A stretch of DNA of 64,000 nt from Pseudomonadota bacterium (GCA_005777235.1 SXND01000083.1:16304-80303), one strand, 5' to 3'; positions 41,788-50,758 are shown, numbered from the stretch's first letter. Numbers and translations: made by a program. Notes: a model not told the origin generated them from the letters alone.

Positions 41788-43329
41788 TTGATTGGGAAAC
41801 AGGTAAGCGTCACCGATGATCTGGCTTTACTACTCGACGTGCTGCCCCCCACGATACGGGGCATGCTGGAGGCGAACCCCCAATGTGAGGCGCTGCTTGA
41901 AGTGGTGCTAGACCTCGGGCGACTGCCGCAGGCGCGGTTTTTCACGCAGACGGAGGATTTGCCCGCCACGCCGGTGTCGCGTGCGGACATTGACTACGTG
42001 GTGGCGCATGTCAGCGTGTTCGGCAAGGACAACCGCGCGGGGATCGAGCGCACGTTACATCGCATTTCCGCCATCCGCAATCGTGCCGGCAGTGTCATCG
42101 GCCTGACCTGCCGTGTGGGGCGGGCGCTCTTTGGCACGGTGGACATCCTCCGCGATGTCATCGAGCAAGGCAAATCGTTGCTGTTACTCGGGCGTCCCGG
42201 GGTGGGTAAAACCACCTTGTTACGCGAAGCGGCCCGTCTGCTGGCCGACGCGATGCACAAACGCGTGGTCATTGTCGACACCTCGAACGAAATCGCCGGC
42301 GATGGCGATATTCCCCACCCTGGCATTGGCGGTGCGCGGCGTATGCAAGTGCCCACGCCCAGCGAGCAGCATGCCGTGATGATCGAGGCTGTGGAAAACC
42401 ACATGCCCGAAGTGATTGTCATTGACGAGATTGGCACCGAGGCAGAAGCCCTCGCCGCCCGGACCATTGCCGAGCGCGGTGTCCAGTTGATCGCCACGGC
42501 GCACGGCAATACGCTCGATAATCTGCTGCGCAATCCCATCCTGTCGGACCTGGTCGGCGGCATCCAAACGGTGACCCTGTCCGACGAAGAAGCCCGGCGC
42601 CGCCGCACGCAGAAGACCGTCCTGGAACGCAAGGCGCCGCCGACGTTTGATGTGCTGATTGAGATCCAAGATCGCGTCAGCCTGGCGGTGCACCATAATG
42701 TGGCTCTCGTCGTGGACGGCCTGCTGCGTGGTCGCAGCCTCCGCCCCGAGGTGCGTGTGCGTACGGCAGATGGCGGGTTCGAGATCCAGCAGCCAGCCCT
42801 GGCAGAGCCCTCTATGGAGTCGGAGCCTGAGGGAGAATCGTACCGCGAGCGCCCCTCCCGCCGCTCACGTCGGGCCAGCGTGCGCATCTTTCCGTATGGG
42901 GTGGATCGTAGCCGGCTCGACCAGGCCATGCAGCATGGCCGCATCCCGGCGACGTTAGTGGACGATCTGGAAGCTGCCGACCTCATCTTGACGCTCAAAT
43001 CGCAGGAAAAACATCAGTCCCGTCGGCTCCGTGAGGCCCAGGCGCGTGGTGTGCCGGTGTATAGTATCCGCCACAACACCATTACGCAAATTGAGCAGAC
43101 CCTGCGGCAGATCTTTGAGCGCAGTGAGCGCCGCCCTGGCGATCATGAAGCCATCAGCGAAGCTGAGGAGGCTGCCCGTACGGTGATGGAGCAGTCGCAG
43201 CCCGTGGCCTTGGCGCCGCAAAACAACTATCTCCGGCGTCTCCAGCATCAGATTGCCGAACAGCACGGCTTGTCCACCGAGAGTACCGGCGTGGAGCCAC
43301 ACCGCCGGGTGGTGATTTACCCGGCGTAG
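41788..43329 (+). CDS. AAA ATPase of the SpoIIIAA/Ycf45-like type
   Basis: TTG start with GGAGG upstream; LLLLGRPGVGKTTLLREAARLLAD, VIVDTSNEIAGDGD, EVIVIDEIGTEAEALAARTIAERGVQLIATAHG. Confidence 0.8.
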   Translation: MIGKQVSVTDDLALLLDVLPPTIRGMLEANPQCEALLEVVLDLGRLPQARFFTQTEDLPATPVSRADIDYVVAHVSVFGKDNRAGIERTLHRISAIRNRAGSVIGLTCRVGRALFGTVDILRDVIEQGKSLLLLGRPGVGKTTLLREAARLLADAMHKRVVIVDTSNEIAGDGDIPHPGIGGARRMQVPTPSEQHAVMIEAVENHMPEVIVIDEIGTEAEALAARTIAERGVQLIATAHGNTLDNLLRNPILSDLVGGIQTVTLSDEEARRRRTQKTVLERKAPPTFDVLIEIQDRVSLAVHHNVALVVDGLLRGRSLRPEVRVRTADGGFEIQQPALAEPSMESEPEGESYRERPSRRSRRASVRIFPYGVDRSRLDQAMQHGRIPATLVDDLEAADLILTLKSQEKHQSRRLREAQARGVPVYSIRHNTITQIEQTLRQIFERSERRPGDHEAISEAEEAARTVMEQSQPVALAPQNNYLRRLQHQIAEQHGLSTESTGVEPHRRVVIYPA

Positions 43330-43401
43330 CCCTCTTGGCAGGCGCGGAGACCAGACCCTCCGCGCCCAGGCTGCTACGGCACCCGCTGGAGGCCCCCGAC
43401 C

Positions 43402-44418
43402 ATGGCATACAGCCTACGCTGGCTCGCCCGTACCGCCCGCTGGCTGGACCGCCAACCCCTGCCACTGGTGGTGGTTCTGGGCCTGACGCTCGGTCTGGGG
43501 CTGGGCCTGCCCGGCTTTTTCGCCCTGCACGCCCCAGCCTGGGCCCTGGCCTGGCTCTTGCTGTTCGGCCTCCTGTGGCGTCTCGGGCAGCGCGCTGAGC
43601 CGGTCTTTCCAGAGACACCGCCGGCCCGCACCACGCCCCGGCGCGTCCGTGACGGGCGGCTGGTGATGCTCGATCTCCCCGGTGGCAGCTTTTTGATGGG
43701 CTCACCGGCCAGCGATGACATGGCGTATGACGACGAGAGACCACAGCACCGGGTGACGCTGGCGGGATTGCGCATTGCGGTGACGCCGGTGACGGCTGGC
43801 CTGTACCACGCGGTGATGCAAGGGCAGGCGCCAACAGCAGGCCGTGAGCAGGTACCCGTGGTCAACGTGAGCTGGGAAGACGCCCTGCGGTTCTGTAACC
43901 GACTCTCTGAGCGGGAGGGCTATCGCCCCTGTTACCGTCAGCGCTTTGGACGCTGGCGCTGTGACTGGCGTGCCGATGGCTACCGTTTGCCCACCGAAGC
44001 GGAGTGGGAATACGCCTGCCGCGCCGGGACTATCACACGCTATGCTTTCGGGGATAACCCGGCCCGGCTGGAGCGCTATGCCTGGTATGGCGAGGGTTTC
44101 TCAAGGGGCGCCCATGAGGTGGCCCAGAAATTGCCCAATGCCTGGGGGCTGTACGACATGCACGGCAATGTCTGGGAATGGTGCTGGGACCTCTACGGAG
44201 CCTATGCAGCCAGAGCAGTCACAAATTCGCGCGGTCCGTCAAAATATAGATCTAAAAGTGCCTGGAGGCGGGTGATTCGTGGCGGCTCGTTCTTCAATCC
44301 GCCCGTGCACCTGCGCTCCGCGTACCGGGGCTTCGTCCCGCCCGTGGACCTGAGCGACGACCTCGGGTTCCGGTGTGTCCGTGTCCCGCCCCAGCATTTT
44401 GAGCCCTTGTCCCCTTGA
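43402..44418 (+). CDS. DGR target protein 1: membrane-anchored FGE-sulfatase/C-type-lectin-fold protein
   Basis: Two N-terminal hydrophobic helices; LPGGSFLMGSP, YRLPTEAEWEYACRAG, GLYDMHGNVWEWCWDLYG; C-terminal VR1. Confidence 0.85.
   Translation: MAYSLRWLARTARWLDRQPLPLVVVLGLTLGLGLGLPGFFALHAPAWALAWLLLFGLLWRLGQRAEPVFPETPPARTTPRRVRDGRLVMLDLPGGSFLMGSPASDDMAYDDERPQHRVTLAGLRIAVTPVTAGLYHAVMQGQAPTAGREQVPVVNVSWEDALRFCNRLSEREGYRPCYRQRFGRWRCDWRADGYRLPTEAEWEYACRAGTITRYAFGDNPARLERYAWYGEGFSRGAHEVAQKLPNAWGLYDMHGNVWEWCWDLYGAYAARAVTNSRGPSKYRSKSAWRRVIRGGSFFNPPVHLRSAYRGFVPPVDLSDDLGFRCVRVPPQHFEPLSP
44259..44395 (+). repeat. DGR variable repeat VR1
   Basis: 137 bp aligns gap-free to TR 45722-45858; core substitutions are all at TR adenines. 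Confidence 0.93.
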
Positions 44419-44431
44419 TTCTTTTGCCTTT

Positions 44432-44455
44432 ACCGGCGCGTTAGCGCCGGTTTTT
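44432..44455 (+). terminator. GC hairpin with T-run after VR1 (terminator and/or DGR target hairpin)
   Basis: ACCGGCGC-GTTA-GCGCCGGT followed by TTTTT; begins 36 nt after VR1 end. Confidence 0.75.
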
Positions 44456-44542
44456 GTTTGTCTGCACACAGACAATATGTGCACAATAAACAATCATTTG
44501 TACGCATATTGTCTGTTTGTGTCCATACATCCGCCCGCCCGG

Positions 44543-45547
44543 TCACGGAAACACCAGTAGCCCTTGATATGACTTGATGGTGCGGGACAGTGCCTCCTCG
44601 CCTCGGCTCGCGGCACTCTGCAGCCGCTGCTGCAAACGGCGCCGTAGTTTGCGGCTCGGGCTGATCCCCGCTCGGCTGATGCGATAGCCCAGAAAGACGG
44701 CTGGGGTGGTCGCAGGCTCCACCGCCAGACGTTTGGGATTGAGGGAGAGCCCGCGTGCCTCAGCCAGCCAGGTCGTCAGGGCTGCACGGGCTTCCAGCAA
44801 CGGCGCTTTGGTATCGGCAAACAGCACGAAATCATCCATATAGCGCTGGTAGCCAGGGATGTGCAACTGACGTTTGACAAAGTGATCCAGGCCATCCAGA
44901 AAAAAGTTCCCGCACCACTGGCTGAACCATGAGCCCAGAGGCAGCCCATACCCGGCAGTTGGACAACGCTCGCCCAGTGTCGTCGCGGCCAGGGGGCTAC
45001 GGTACACCTCGTCGCTAGAGGTAATGATGGTGCGCACCAGGGCCAGCGTGTCTGCATCCACCACACGTGTGGGGAACAAAACCAGCAGGCGGGCGTGCTG
45101 AATGCTCAAAAAGTAGGCGTGAATGTCGAGGTGGAGACGCCAGGCATAGCGGCGCATACAGGCCAGGAAATACAGCACGGCCCGATGGGGACCGCGTTGG
45201 TGGCCAGCGGCAAACGATTGTTCCAGGTAGCGACGCTCAAACACCGGGCCGATTTCGTTGAGTACGGCGTGGTGCAACACCCGGTCGCGCACGGCTGGGG
45301 CCGCAATCAGGCGGGTTTTCGGATCGGCAATGCTGTGCAGCCGCCAGGGCGATGGCCGGTAGCGCTGCGCCAGCAACTCCTGGTGCAGCGCCAACAGGTG
45401 GTAATCGCAGTCGATCTCAAAGCGCGCCACGCTCGGATGACGGCGTTTGCCACGGCGACACGCCCGCCAGGCGCGCCAGAGTGCTTCCTGGCTGGCCAGG
45501 CGTTGGTAACTGCCGGCAGCAAGGGTGTACATGGAGTCTCCAGCCAT
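44543..45547 (-). CDS. Diversity-generating retroelement reverse transcriptase
   Basis: LHLDIHAYFLSI, GYGLPLGSWFSQWCGNFFLDGLDHFVKRQL (DGR-type SQ motif), GYQRYMDDFVLF. Confidence 0.93.
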   Translation of the reverse strand: MAGDSMYTLAAGSYQRLASQEALWRAWRACRRGKRRHPSVARFEIDCDYHLLALHQELLAQRYRPSPWRLHSIADPKTRLIAAPAVRDRVLHHAVLNEIGPVFERRYLEQSFAAGHQRGPHRAVLYFLACMRRYAWRLHLDIHAYFLSIQHARLLVLFPTRVVDADTLALVRTIITSSDEVYRSPLAATTLGERCPTAGYGLPLGSWFSQWCGNFFLDGLDHFVKRQLHIPGYQRYMDDFVLFADTKAPLLEARAALTTWLAEARGLSLNPKRLAVEPATTPAVFLGYRISRAGISPSRKLRRRLQQRLQSAASRGEEALSRTIKSYQGLLVFP

Positions 45548-45721
45548 GTCGGGCTGAAGCCCGACCTACCGGGAAGCCCGACAACGCGACTGGCACCGGA
45601 CTTACGCAAGGGATATTGAGATGGCCCACCCGGACAGTCGCAGCGCTACTGGAACAGGCGGACCAGGAGAGAGGGCCGCTGGCCCTCGGCAGGCGCTGCA
45701 TGGCGTGTGCAAGAACGGCAT

Positions 45722-45858
45722 GTTGGGGCGGGACACGGACACACCGGAACCCGAGGTTGTCGTTCTGGTCCTCGGGTTGGTCGTTGTCCCGGTTCGCGGA
45801 GCGCAGGTTCTCGGGCGGATTGTTGAACGAGCCGCCACGAATCACCCGCCTCCAGGCA
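45722..45858 (-). repeat. DGR template repeat (TR)
   Basis: Adenine-rich AAC/GAC codon run TTCAACAATCCGCCCGAGAACCTGCGCTCCGCGAACCGGGACAACGACCAACCCGAGGACCAGAACGACAACCTC between avd and RT; matches VR1 and VR2. Confidence 0.93.
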
Positions 45859-45966
45859 TTACGCGCCTGCTTGAGGCGCAGTATGGCACATCCCGCCGCC
45901 AGCGCCAAGGGTGTGGTCCAGGGCCATGGAGTGTTCGGTTGTTGGCCTGCGTTACCCTGGGTGTGG

Positions 45967-46329
45967 TCAGGACGTTGGTTCCGCGCGGGCGGCGAGATGC
46001 TTGTGCCAGCCGCCAAGCTGGCGTCCAATGTCGTCGGCCAGGCGCAAGGCGTATTGCCCCTGGCGGTCGTCGAGGAAGGTCGTCTCCACCGCCAGGCGCA
46101 GCCGCAGGCGCAGGCGGATGAGCAGGAGATCTGCTTCCGCCAGAGCCGTGTCACGGTCGATGTTTTTTAACGCCAACGTCACCGTATCGAGGCGGTGTAA
46201 GATCTCGGCGGCAAGAGAACAGGCCAGCACATCGTGGGGCTGCGTGCGAGTCTTGTTGAGCAGCCACACGCAGAGATCCCAGGTCACGGTAAAAATTGGC
46301 GCCTGCAGGTCGCGTTGCGTCGGGCTCAT
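45967..46329 (-). CDS. avd: Avd-like DGR accessory protein (four-helix bundle)
   Basis: About 120 aa, all-helical, WDLCVWLLNKTRTQP...ADLLLIRLRLRLRLAVETTFLDDRQGQYALRLADDIGRQLGGWHKHL; located upstream of TR and RT. Confidence 0.8.
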   Translation of the reverse strand: MSPTQRDLQAPIFTVTWDLCVWLLNKTRTQPHDVLACSLAAEILHRLDTVTLALKNIDRDTALAEADLLLIRLRLRLRLAVETTFLDDRQGQYALRLADDIGRQLGGWHKHLAARAEPTS

Positions 46330-46889
46330 GCGCTGCCCACACGGCGTTCACTGCGCCGCAGCAGCCCGGCAAAGGCGGGCATCACGTCCTGCTCCAGCGC
46401 GGCCAGCAGCGGCGTGGCCTGCTCCGCCGTGGCACAGAGCAGCAGTTCCATGGCGGCGAGGCTGGCCGCATCACGGGCGGCGCGATAGGACACGGTCTTT
46501 TCCTGACGGTCATAGCGATAACAGCCCACGGCCAGGTGATCGAGGCACTGACGCATGTGCGCCGTGGCTTTGTCCAACGCGCCGCCGCCCGCGGCAAGTT
46601 GCTGGTAGATGGACATGGCGAGCTGCACGGCTTTGAGATCGCGCAGGGTGTAGCGCCGCTCTTTACCTGGTAGCAGAGCCTCTTCGATGACGGCCTTGAA
46701 ACGCGCCTGTTGCTGGCTGGCGCGCTGCTGGATGTCAGCGTCAATGTGCAGGTCATCGCGCTCGATGACCCAGCGGCCACCGACTTTTTGGGCTGGCAGA
46801 CGCTTGTGTTCGATCATGTACAACACCTGACGGCGGGTTTTCCCCAGCAGAGCCGTCGCTTGTTCGAGTGAAAGTTGCATAATAGACAT
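46326..46889 (-). CDS. HTH (excisionase/MerR-like) protein of the DGR cassette
   Basis: LSLEQATALLGKTRRQVLYMIEHKRLPAQKVGGRWVIERDDL; 4-nt overlap with avd; helical C-terminus. Confidence 0.7.
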   Translation of the reverse strand: MSIMQLSLEQATALLGKTRRQVLYMIEHKRLPAQKVGGRWVIERDDLHIDADIQQRASQQQARFKAVIEEALLPGKERRYTLRDLKAVQLAMSIYQQLAAGGGALDKATAHMRQCLDHLAVGCYRYDRQEKTVSYRAARDAASLAAMELLLCATAEQATPLLAALEQDVMPAFAGLLRRSERRVGSA

Positions 46890-46943
46890 TCTCGGGCATA
46901 GAAGATGGGCTCATGCAGGAGCTTTCTCGGCCACGCTGCCCCC

Positions 46944-47073
46944 TCCTGGGAGCTGGCACCTCCCCCCAGCGGGGGGAGGCAGGAGGGGGGACACGACGGG
47001 GGGTGAGGAGACGGGGAACGCCTGGCCGCCCTGTGCCCCCCTCCCAACTTCCCCCCGCTGGGGGGAGGAGTGT
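46944..47073. repeat. GC-rich palindromic elements CTCCCCCCAGCGGGGGGAG and TTCCCCCCGCTGGGGGGAG
   Basis: Two C6/G6 palindromes with opposite-sense centres (AGCG / GCTG) between target 2 and the HTH gene. Confidence 0.7.
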
Positions 47074-47210
47074 CGGCAAGCATCACGTTTCTTATGCCCG
47101 ATAATGTCTAATGTGCAGCACCAATGGACACAAGGATAGACAAAAGGACAAAGAGACAGGCTTTGTAGCACAAAAGGACAGACAAATACACAAATAAACA
47201 ATTTGTACGG

Positions 47211-47228
47211 TCCGCGCTGCGCGCAGGA
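47211..47228 (-). promoter_or_regulatory. GC hairpin downstream of VR2
   Basis: Minus strand TCC(T)GCGC-GCA-GCGC-GGA; begins 34 nt after VR2 end, similar spacing to the hairpin after VR1. Confidence 0.5.
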
Positions 47229-47257
47229 GAAAGCAAAGGATCAATAAAATCAATGGG

Positions 47258-50200
47258 TCAAGGCTGGGGCGGGACACGGACACACCGGAACCCGAGGAGG
47301 ACGTGCTGGAACTCGGGAGGGTCGTTGGCCCGGAACGCGGAGCGCAGGTTCACGGGCGGATTGAAGAACGAGCCGCCACGAATCACCCGACAAGAACGAT
47401 CCTTGAAGGCATAGCACGTCCCATCAGCAGGCCCCAAGGGATCAACCCACACCCCGGCACCATAGTCGTTATACCAGTCCCGCGTCCACTCCCAGACATT
47501 GCCGTGCATATCATACAGCCCGAGAGGGTTCGGCTGCTTCTGCCGCACCGCTTGCGCTCCTTTGGCGTTCTCCGCAAACCAGGCATAGTCGCCTAGGCGC
47601 GCAGCATCCGCGCCAAACGACCACGGGAAGCAACTACCCGCACGCGCCGCGTACTCCCACTGTGCTTCGGTCGGCAGATCACCGCCGAGTTGTTGACACA
47701 CCGCTCGCGCTTGTGCCCAGTCCACGTTGACTGCCGGCAGGTTCCCCCTCTGCCCCGCCTGCTGCTGCGTTGTTTCCGTCTGCGCCATCTGCAAGGCGGA
47801 GAGCACCACGATACGCGGCTTCTGCTCAGGCAGTATTTTATCATCATACGCCATAGCGTCTTCACCCTTGTCGATGGTCCCCATGGTGAACGTCCCAGGG
47901 CACACCTGCACCCACACCAGACCGTCCGGGCCGGGCTGCTGCTGCGGTCCGCCAGTGAGCCACACCTGGCCCTGCTGACGCTGCACCTGTAGGCGGGGCG
48001 ACACGGCCTCGACGCCCTTCTTCCCAGCAAAGGCCAGCTCCCGCGCCAGCCCGGCGACATCCGCGCTGGTGGCCACGGCCCACGGCCCGGTGTGGGTGGC
48101 CAGGCGGGCGGCGGCAGGCTCGGCCTCAGCGGCATCCGGCAGCAGCACCAGGATCTGCGTGTGGCGATTGAGCGTTGGACTGGGCCCGAGCCAGGCGTCC
48201 AGGTGCTGGGCCCAGTCCTCACCCAGCCACACCTGATCAGCGCTGCCCTTATCCAGCAGGTGCATGGCCAGTTGCCGCACAGCAGGTTGCTCCTCGGCTC
48301 CCGGCATGGCCAGGATCACCAGCGCACGCAGCGGCCAGTCCGCGCTACAGGCGCGGATGGGTTGCGCCAGACGCCCGGCGCGCAGCACCACACTACGGCT
48401 GCCTGGCAGGCTGATAGCATTGAACTCCTGGTGCCAGGTCCAGGTCACCGGGAGCTGCGCCCCGGCCGGCACCGCGGGCAGCCAGGTAATCTGGGAGTCG
48501 CGGGCGCTACCCAGCGTCACCTGATACGTGCCACGCGCTGTCTGTTGGCGCTGTTGCACGGTCTGCGCCAGCATGGCCGGGTGGGTGCACGGTGTGTCGG
48601 GGCACAGGAAACGCGGTGGGTCGGGGGCCAGCCAGCGCTGCACCGCGGCGGCGCCGGCGCTCAGAGCCAGGGCGAGCAAGATGGTACAGGCCAGCACCAG
48701 GCGCGGCGCGTCTTTTAACGGCGGGGGCGTAGGCTCGGGGTAGAGTGGGGTGGCAAAACCAAGCTGGCGCAGACGGTGCTGTGTCACCGGGGTAAGATCG
48801 CGCCAGTGCCAGGGGAGGTAGATCATGGGCGGGGTCTGCCGGCCAGCCTGTTGCCGCTGCGCCTCATCGGCGTACTCAGCCAGGCGTTGCTGGACGTCCG
48901 TGCGCAGTGTCTCGTCAGCCAGATGCGCCAGTTGCTGCGCGGCGCCCTCGGGGTCGCGATACAGCCGCAGCACGGCCAGCTCCATCTGCCAGCGCTGGTG
49001 CGCCAGGGAGTGCTCCCAGGGCAGGAGCGGGTTTTCCTGCGCCCGCAGGCGCTGCGCCGCCTCCAGGTAACGCTGCTGCCACCAGTCGAGGGCCTGCTGC
49101 GCCAGACTCTGCGGCTGTAGCTTCCCCCCATCGTCGAGCGGGTCGCGGTGCAGCAGCCAGGTGATCAGGCGTTGACGCTCCCCTGGCTGCTGCGCCAGGT
49201 CCAACACCTGATCCACGGCCCATGGGCTGACGTCGAGGTTGAGGGCCACGCGCAGACTCTGCGTACTGGCGGTGTCGGCCTGCGCCCCCCCGAGCGCCAC
49301 GGCGGCAGCCCAGAGCCGCGCGGCGCCATACAGCCCCGGGTCAGGCGCGCTGTCTTCCGGTGCCGGTCGCACCACGCCACCCAGCCAGGCGGGCAAGTCC
49401 TCCAGGGTAATGGTGTCCAGGCCATAGGGCTCCAGCACTGCGGCCAGGCGTCCCCCAGGCGTGCCACAATCCACAAAGCACAGCCGTGGCCAGCGTTGCA
49501 GGCTGCGCAAGAGGCGCTCGGTGTCCCGCCGGGAGCGCTGCAGTGTCAGGCGCTGCTCCAGCCCCACACCATCAGTGCAAATCACCACCAGGGCCTGGCG
49601 CCCGGCGCCCTCTTCGTGCCCTGGCTGGTAGCCCGGCTGCTCTGGCCAGTCCAGGCGGTCCGGCACATCGGTGAACAATCCCTGACGCGCTTGCAGACCT
49701 GCAGCCGCCAGGGTAGTCAGGAGTTGCTGTACGGCGGTGCGCGGCGTGGAGCGTTGTAGCTGGCGATCGAGCCAGAACCAGACGTCGCGTTCGTACACGG
49801 TAGGTTGGAAGTGCAAGTGTACAAAACCACCGGCACGGGCCGTGGCGTTGACCGTCTGCGGCAGATCGAGCCGATGGGTAGTCTCCTCCGCGACGAATTG
49901 CTCGATCTGCCACACCAGTTGGCGCCGTTCGCGTGCCGCCAGCAAAGCACTGTCGTCCCGCGCCGGTGGCGGTAGTGGCTGCCAGCGGGCCCCGACATAG
50001 CGCCGTGGTGGCGCGACAATGGGGCGATAGTCCCGGCGATAGCGCCACCAGAGCACCACGGCCAGGGTCAGACCAGCCAGCCCGAGCAGCGCCAGTGCCA
50101 GGGCCCCAAGGCGCCGGGGTACGTGGATGGGCTGGGGTTTGACCTCTGCACGCCAGAACCACACCTGCTCTACTGGCGTGGTGGCGTCTGCCGTGGCGGT

Positions 50201-50665
50201 GAAACGATGCGGCACCGGGCCATCCGGCGTCCTGGGTAGCCCCATCTCGCTCATGCTGCGCGGCCAGAGTAGCACAGCGCCCAGCAGGAGCAGCGCCCAG
50301 CCCGCGCCGCGGCGTGGCGTGGGAGGGTCGGAGGGCGGGGCTAGCACGTCAGGCGCCGGGGGGACAGGCAGTGTCTGCTGGACGGCGTGTGTTGGGGTAG
50401 TTGACACGCTCTCGGCGGGCCAGTCGGCCTCGTGGTCCGGGCACCAGTCGGCGAACAGGGCCGCAAAGACGTCGTGCTGGGCTGGGGTTTTCACGAGCAG
50501 GGCACTGAGCAGGTGGTGCAGATCCTGGCGTTGCAGGTGTGGCTGCCGGGCAAACAGGTGCTGCAGGCGGGCGAGCTCGCCTGGACCCACCGGCACGCCG
50601 CTCAGGCGTAGGGCGGCCAGAAAGTCGCTGAGTTCGGCCAGTTGATGTGATGTGGTGTTGGGCAT
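47258..50665 (-). CDS. DGR target protein 2: large membrane protein with CoxE/vWA-associated-like N-terminus and C-terminal FGE-sulfatase/C-type-lectin domain
   Basis: N-term FLAALRLSGVPVGPGELARLQHLF...LSALLVKTPAQHDVFAALFADW; three hydrophobic segments; CPGTFTMGT, GDLPTEAQWEYAARAG, GLYDMHGNVWEWTRDWY; ends in VR2. Confidence 0.8.
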   Translation of the reverse strand: MPNTTSHQLAELSDFLAALRLSGVPVGPGELARLQHLFARQPHLQRQDLHHLLSALLVKTPAQHDVFAALFADWCPDHEADWPAESVSTTPTHAVQQTLPVPPAPDVLAPPSDPPTPRRGAGWALLLLGAVLLWPRSMSEMGLPRTPDGPVPHRFTATADATTPVEQVWFWRAEVKPQPIHVPRRLGALALALLGLAGLTLAVVLWWRYRRDYRPIVAPPRRYVGARWQPLPPPARDDSALLAARERRQLVWQIEQFVAEETTHRLDLPQTVNATARAGGFVHLHFQPTVYERDVWFWLDRQLQRSTPRTAVQQLLTTLAAAGLQARQGLFTDVPDRLDWPEQPGYQPGHEEGAGRQALVVICTDGVGLEQRLTLQRSRRDTERLLRSLQRWPRLCFVDCGTPGGRLAAVLEPYGLDTITLEDLPAWLGGVVRPAPEDSAPDPGLYGAARLWAAAVALGGAQADTASTQSLRVALNLDVSPWAVDQVLDLAQQPGERQRLITWLLHRDPLDDGGKLQPQSLAQQALDWWQQRYLEAAQRLRAQENPLLPWEHSLAHQRWQMELAVLRLYRDPEGAAQQLAHLADETLRTDVQQRLAEYADEAQRQQAGRQTPPMIYLPWHWRDLTPVTQHRLRQLGFATPLYPEPTPPPLKDAPRLVLACTILLALALSAGAAAVQRWLAPDPPRFLCPDTPCTHPAMLAQTVQQRQQTARGTYQVTLGSARDSQITWLPAVPAGAQLPVTWTWHQEFNAISLPGSRSVVLRAGRLAQPIRACSADWPLRALVILAMPGAEEQPAVRQLAMHLLDKGSADQVWLGEDWAQHLDAWLGPSPTLNRHTQILVLLPDAAEAEPAAARLATHTGPWAVATSADVAGLARELAFAGKKGVEAVSPRLQVQRQQGQVWLTGGPQQQPGPDGLVWVQVCPGTFTMGTIDKGEDAMAYDDKILPEQKPRIVVLSALQMAQTETTQQQAGQRGNLPAVNVDWAQARAVCQQLGGDLPTEAQWEYAARAGSCFPWSFGADAARLGDYAWFAENAKGAQAVRQKQPNPLGLYDMHGNVWEWTRDWYNDYGAGVWVDPLGPADGTCYAFKDRSCRVIRGGSFFNPPVNLRSAFRANDPPEFQHVLLGFRCVRVPPQP
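47263..47389 (-). repeat. DGR variable repeat VR2
   Basis: 127 bp aligns gap-free to TR; 13 of 14 core substitutions at TR adenines. Confidence 0.92.
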
Positions 50666-50683
50666 GCCCCTCCCCTTGCCTTG

Positions 50684-50756
50684 CCCTGGGAGCGCCACGC
50701 TCCAGCGTGGCTTCCGGCGCCGGGCTGGAGCGTGGCGCCCCCAGGGATCACAGGAC
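50684..50756. repeat. Palindromic REP-like repeat
   Basis: CCCTGGGAGCGCCACGCTCCAGCGTGG...GGCTGGAGCGTGGCGCCCCCAGGG. Confidence 0.75.
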
Positions 50757-50758
50757 CT

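Noticed and set aside
45417-46154. Minus-strand ORF through the TR encoding a FGE-like C-terminus
   Set aside because: The resemblance comes only from the TR; the rest overlaps avd and RT in another frame. The TR is a non-coding template.
45352-46673. Plus-strand ORFs across RT/avd
   Set aside because: Antisense to well-supported DGR genes; no domain signal.
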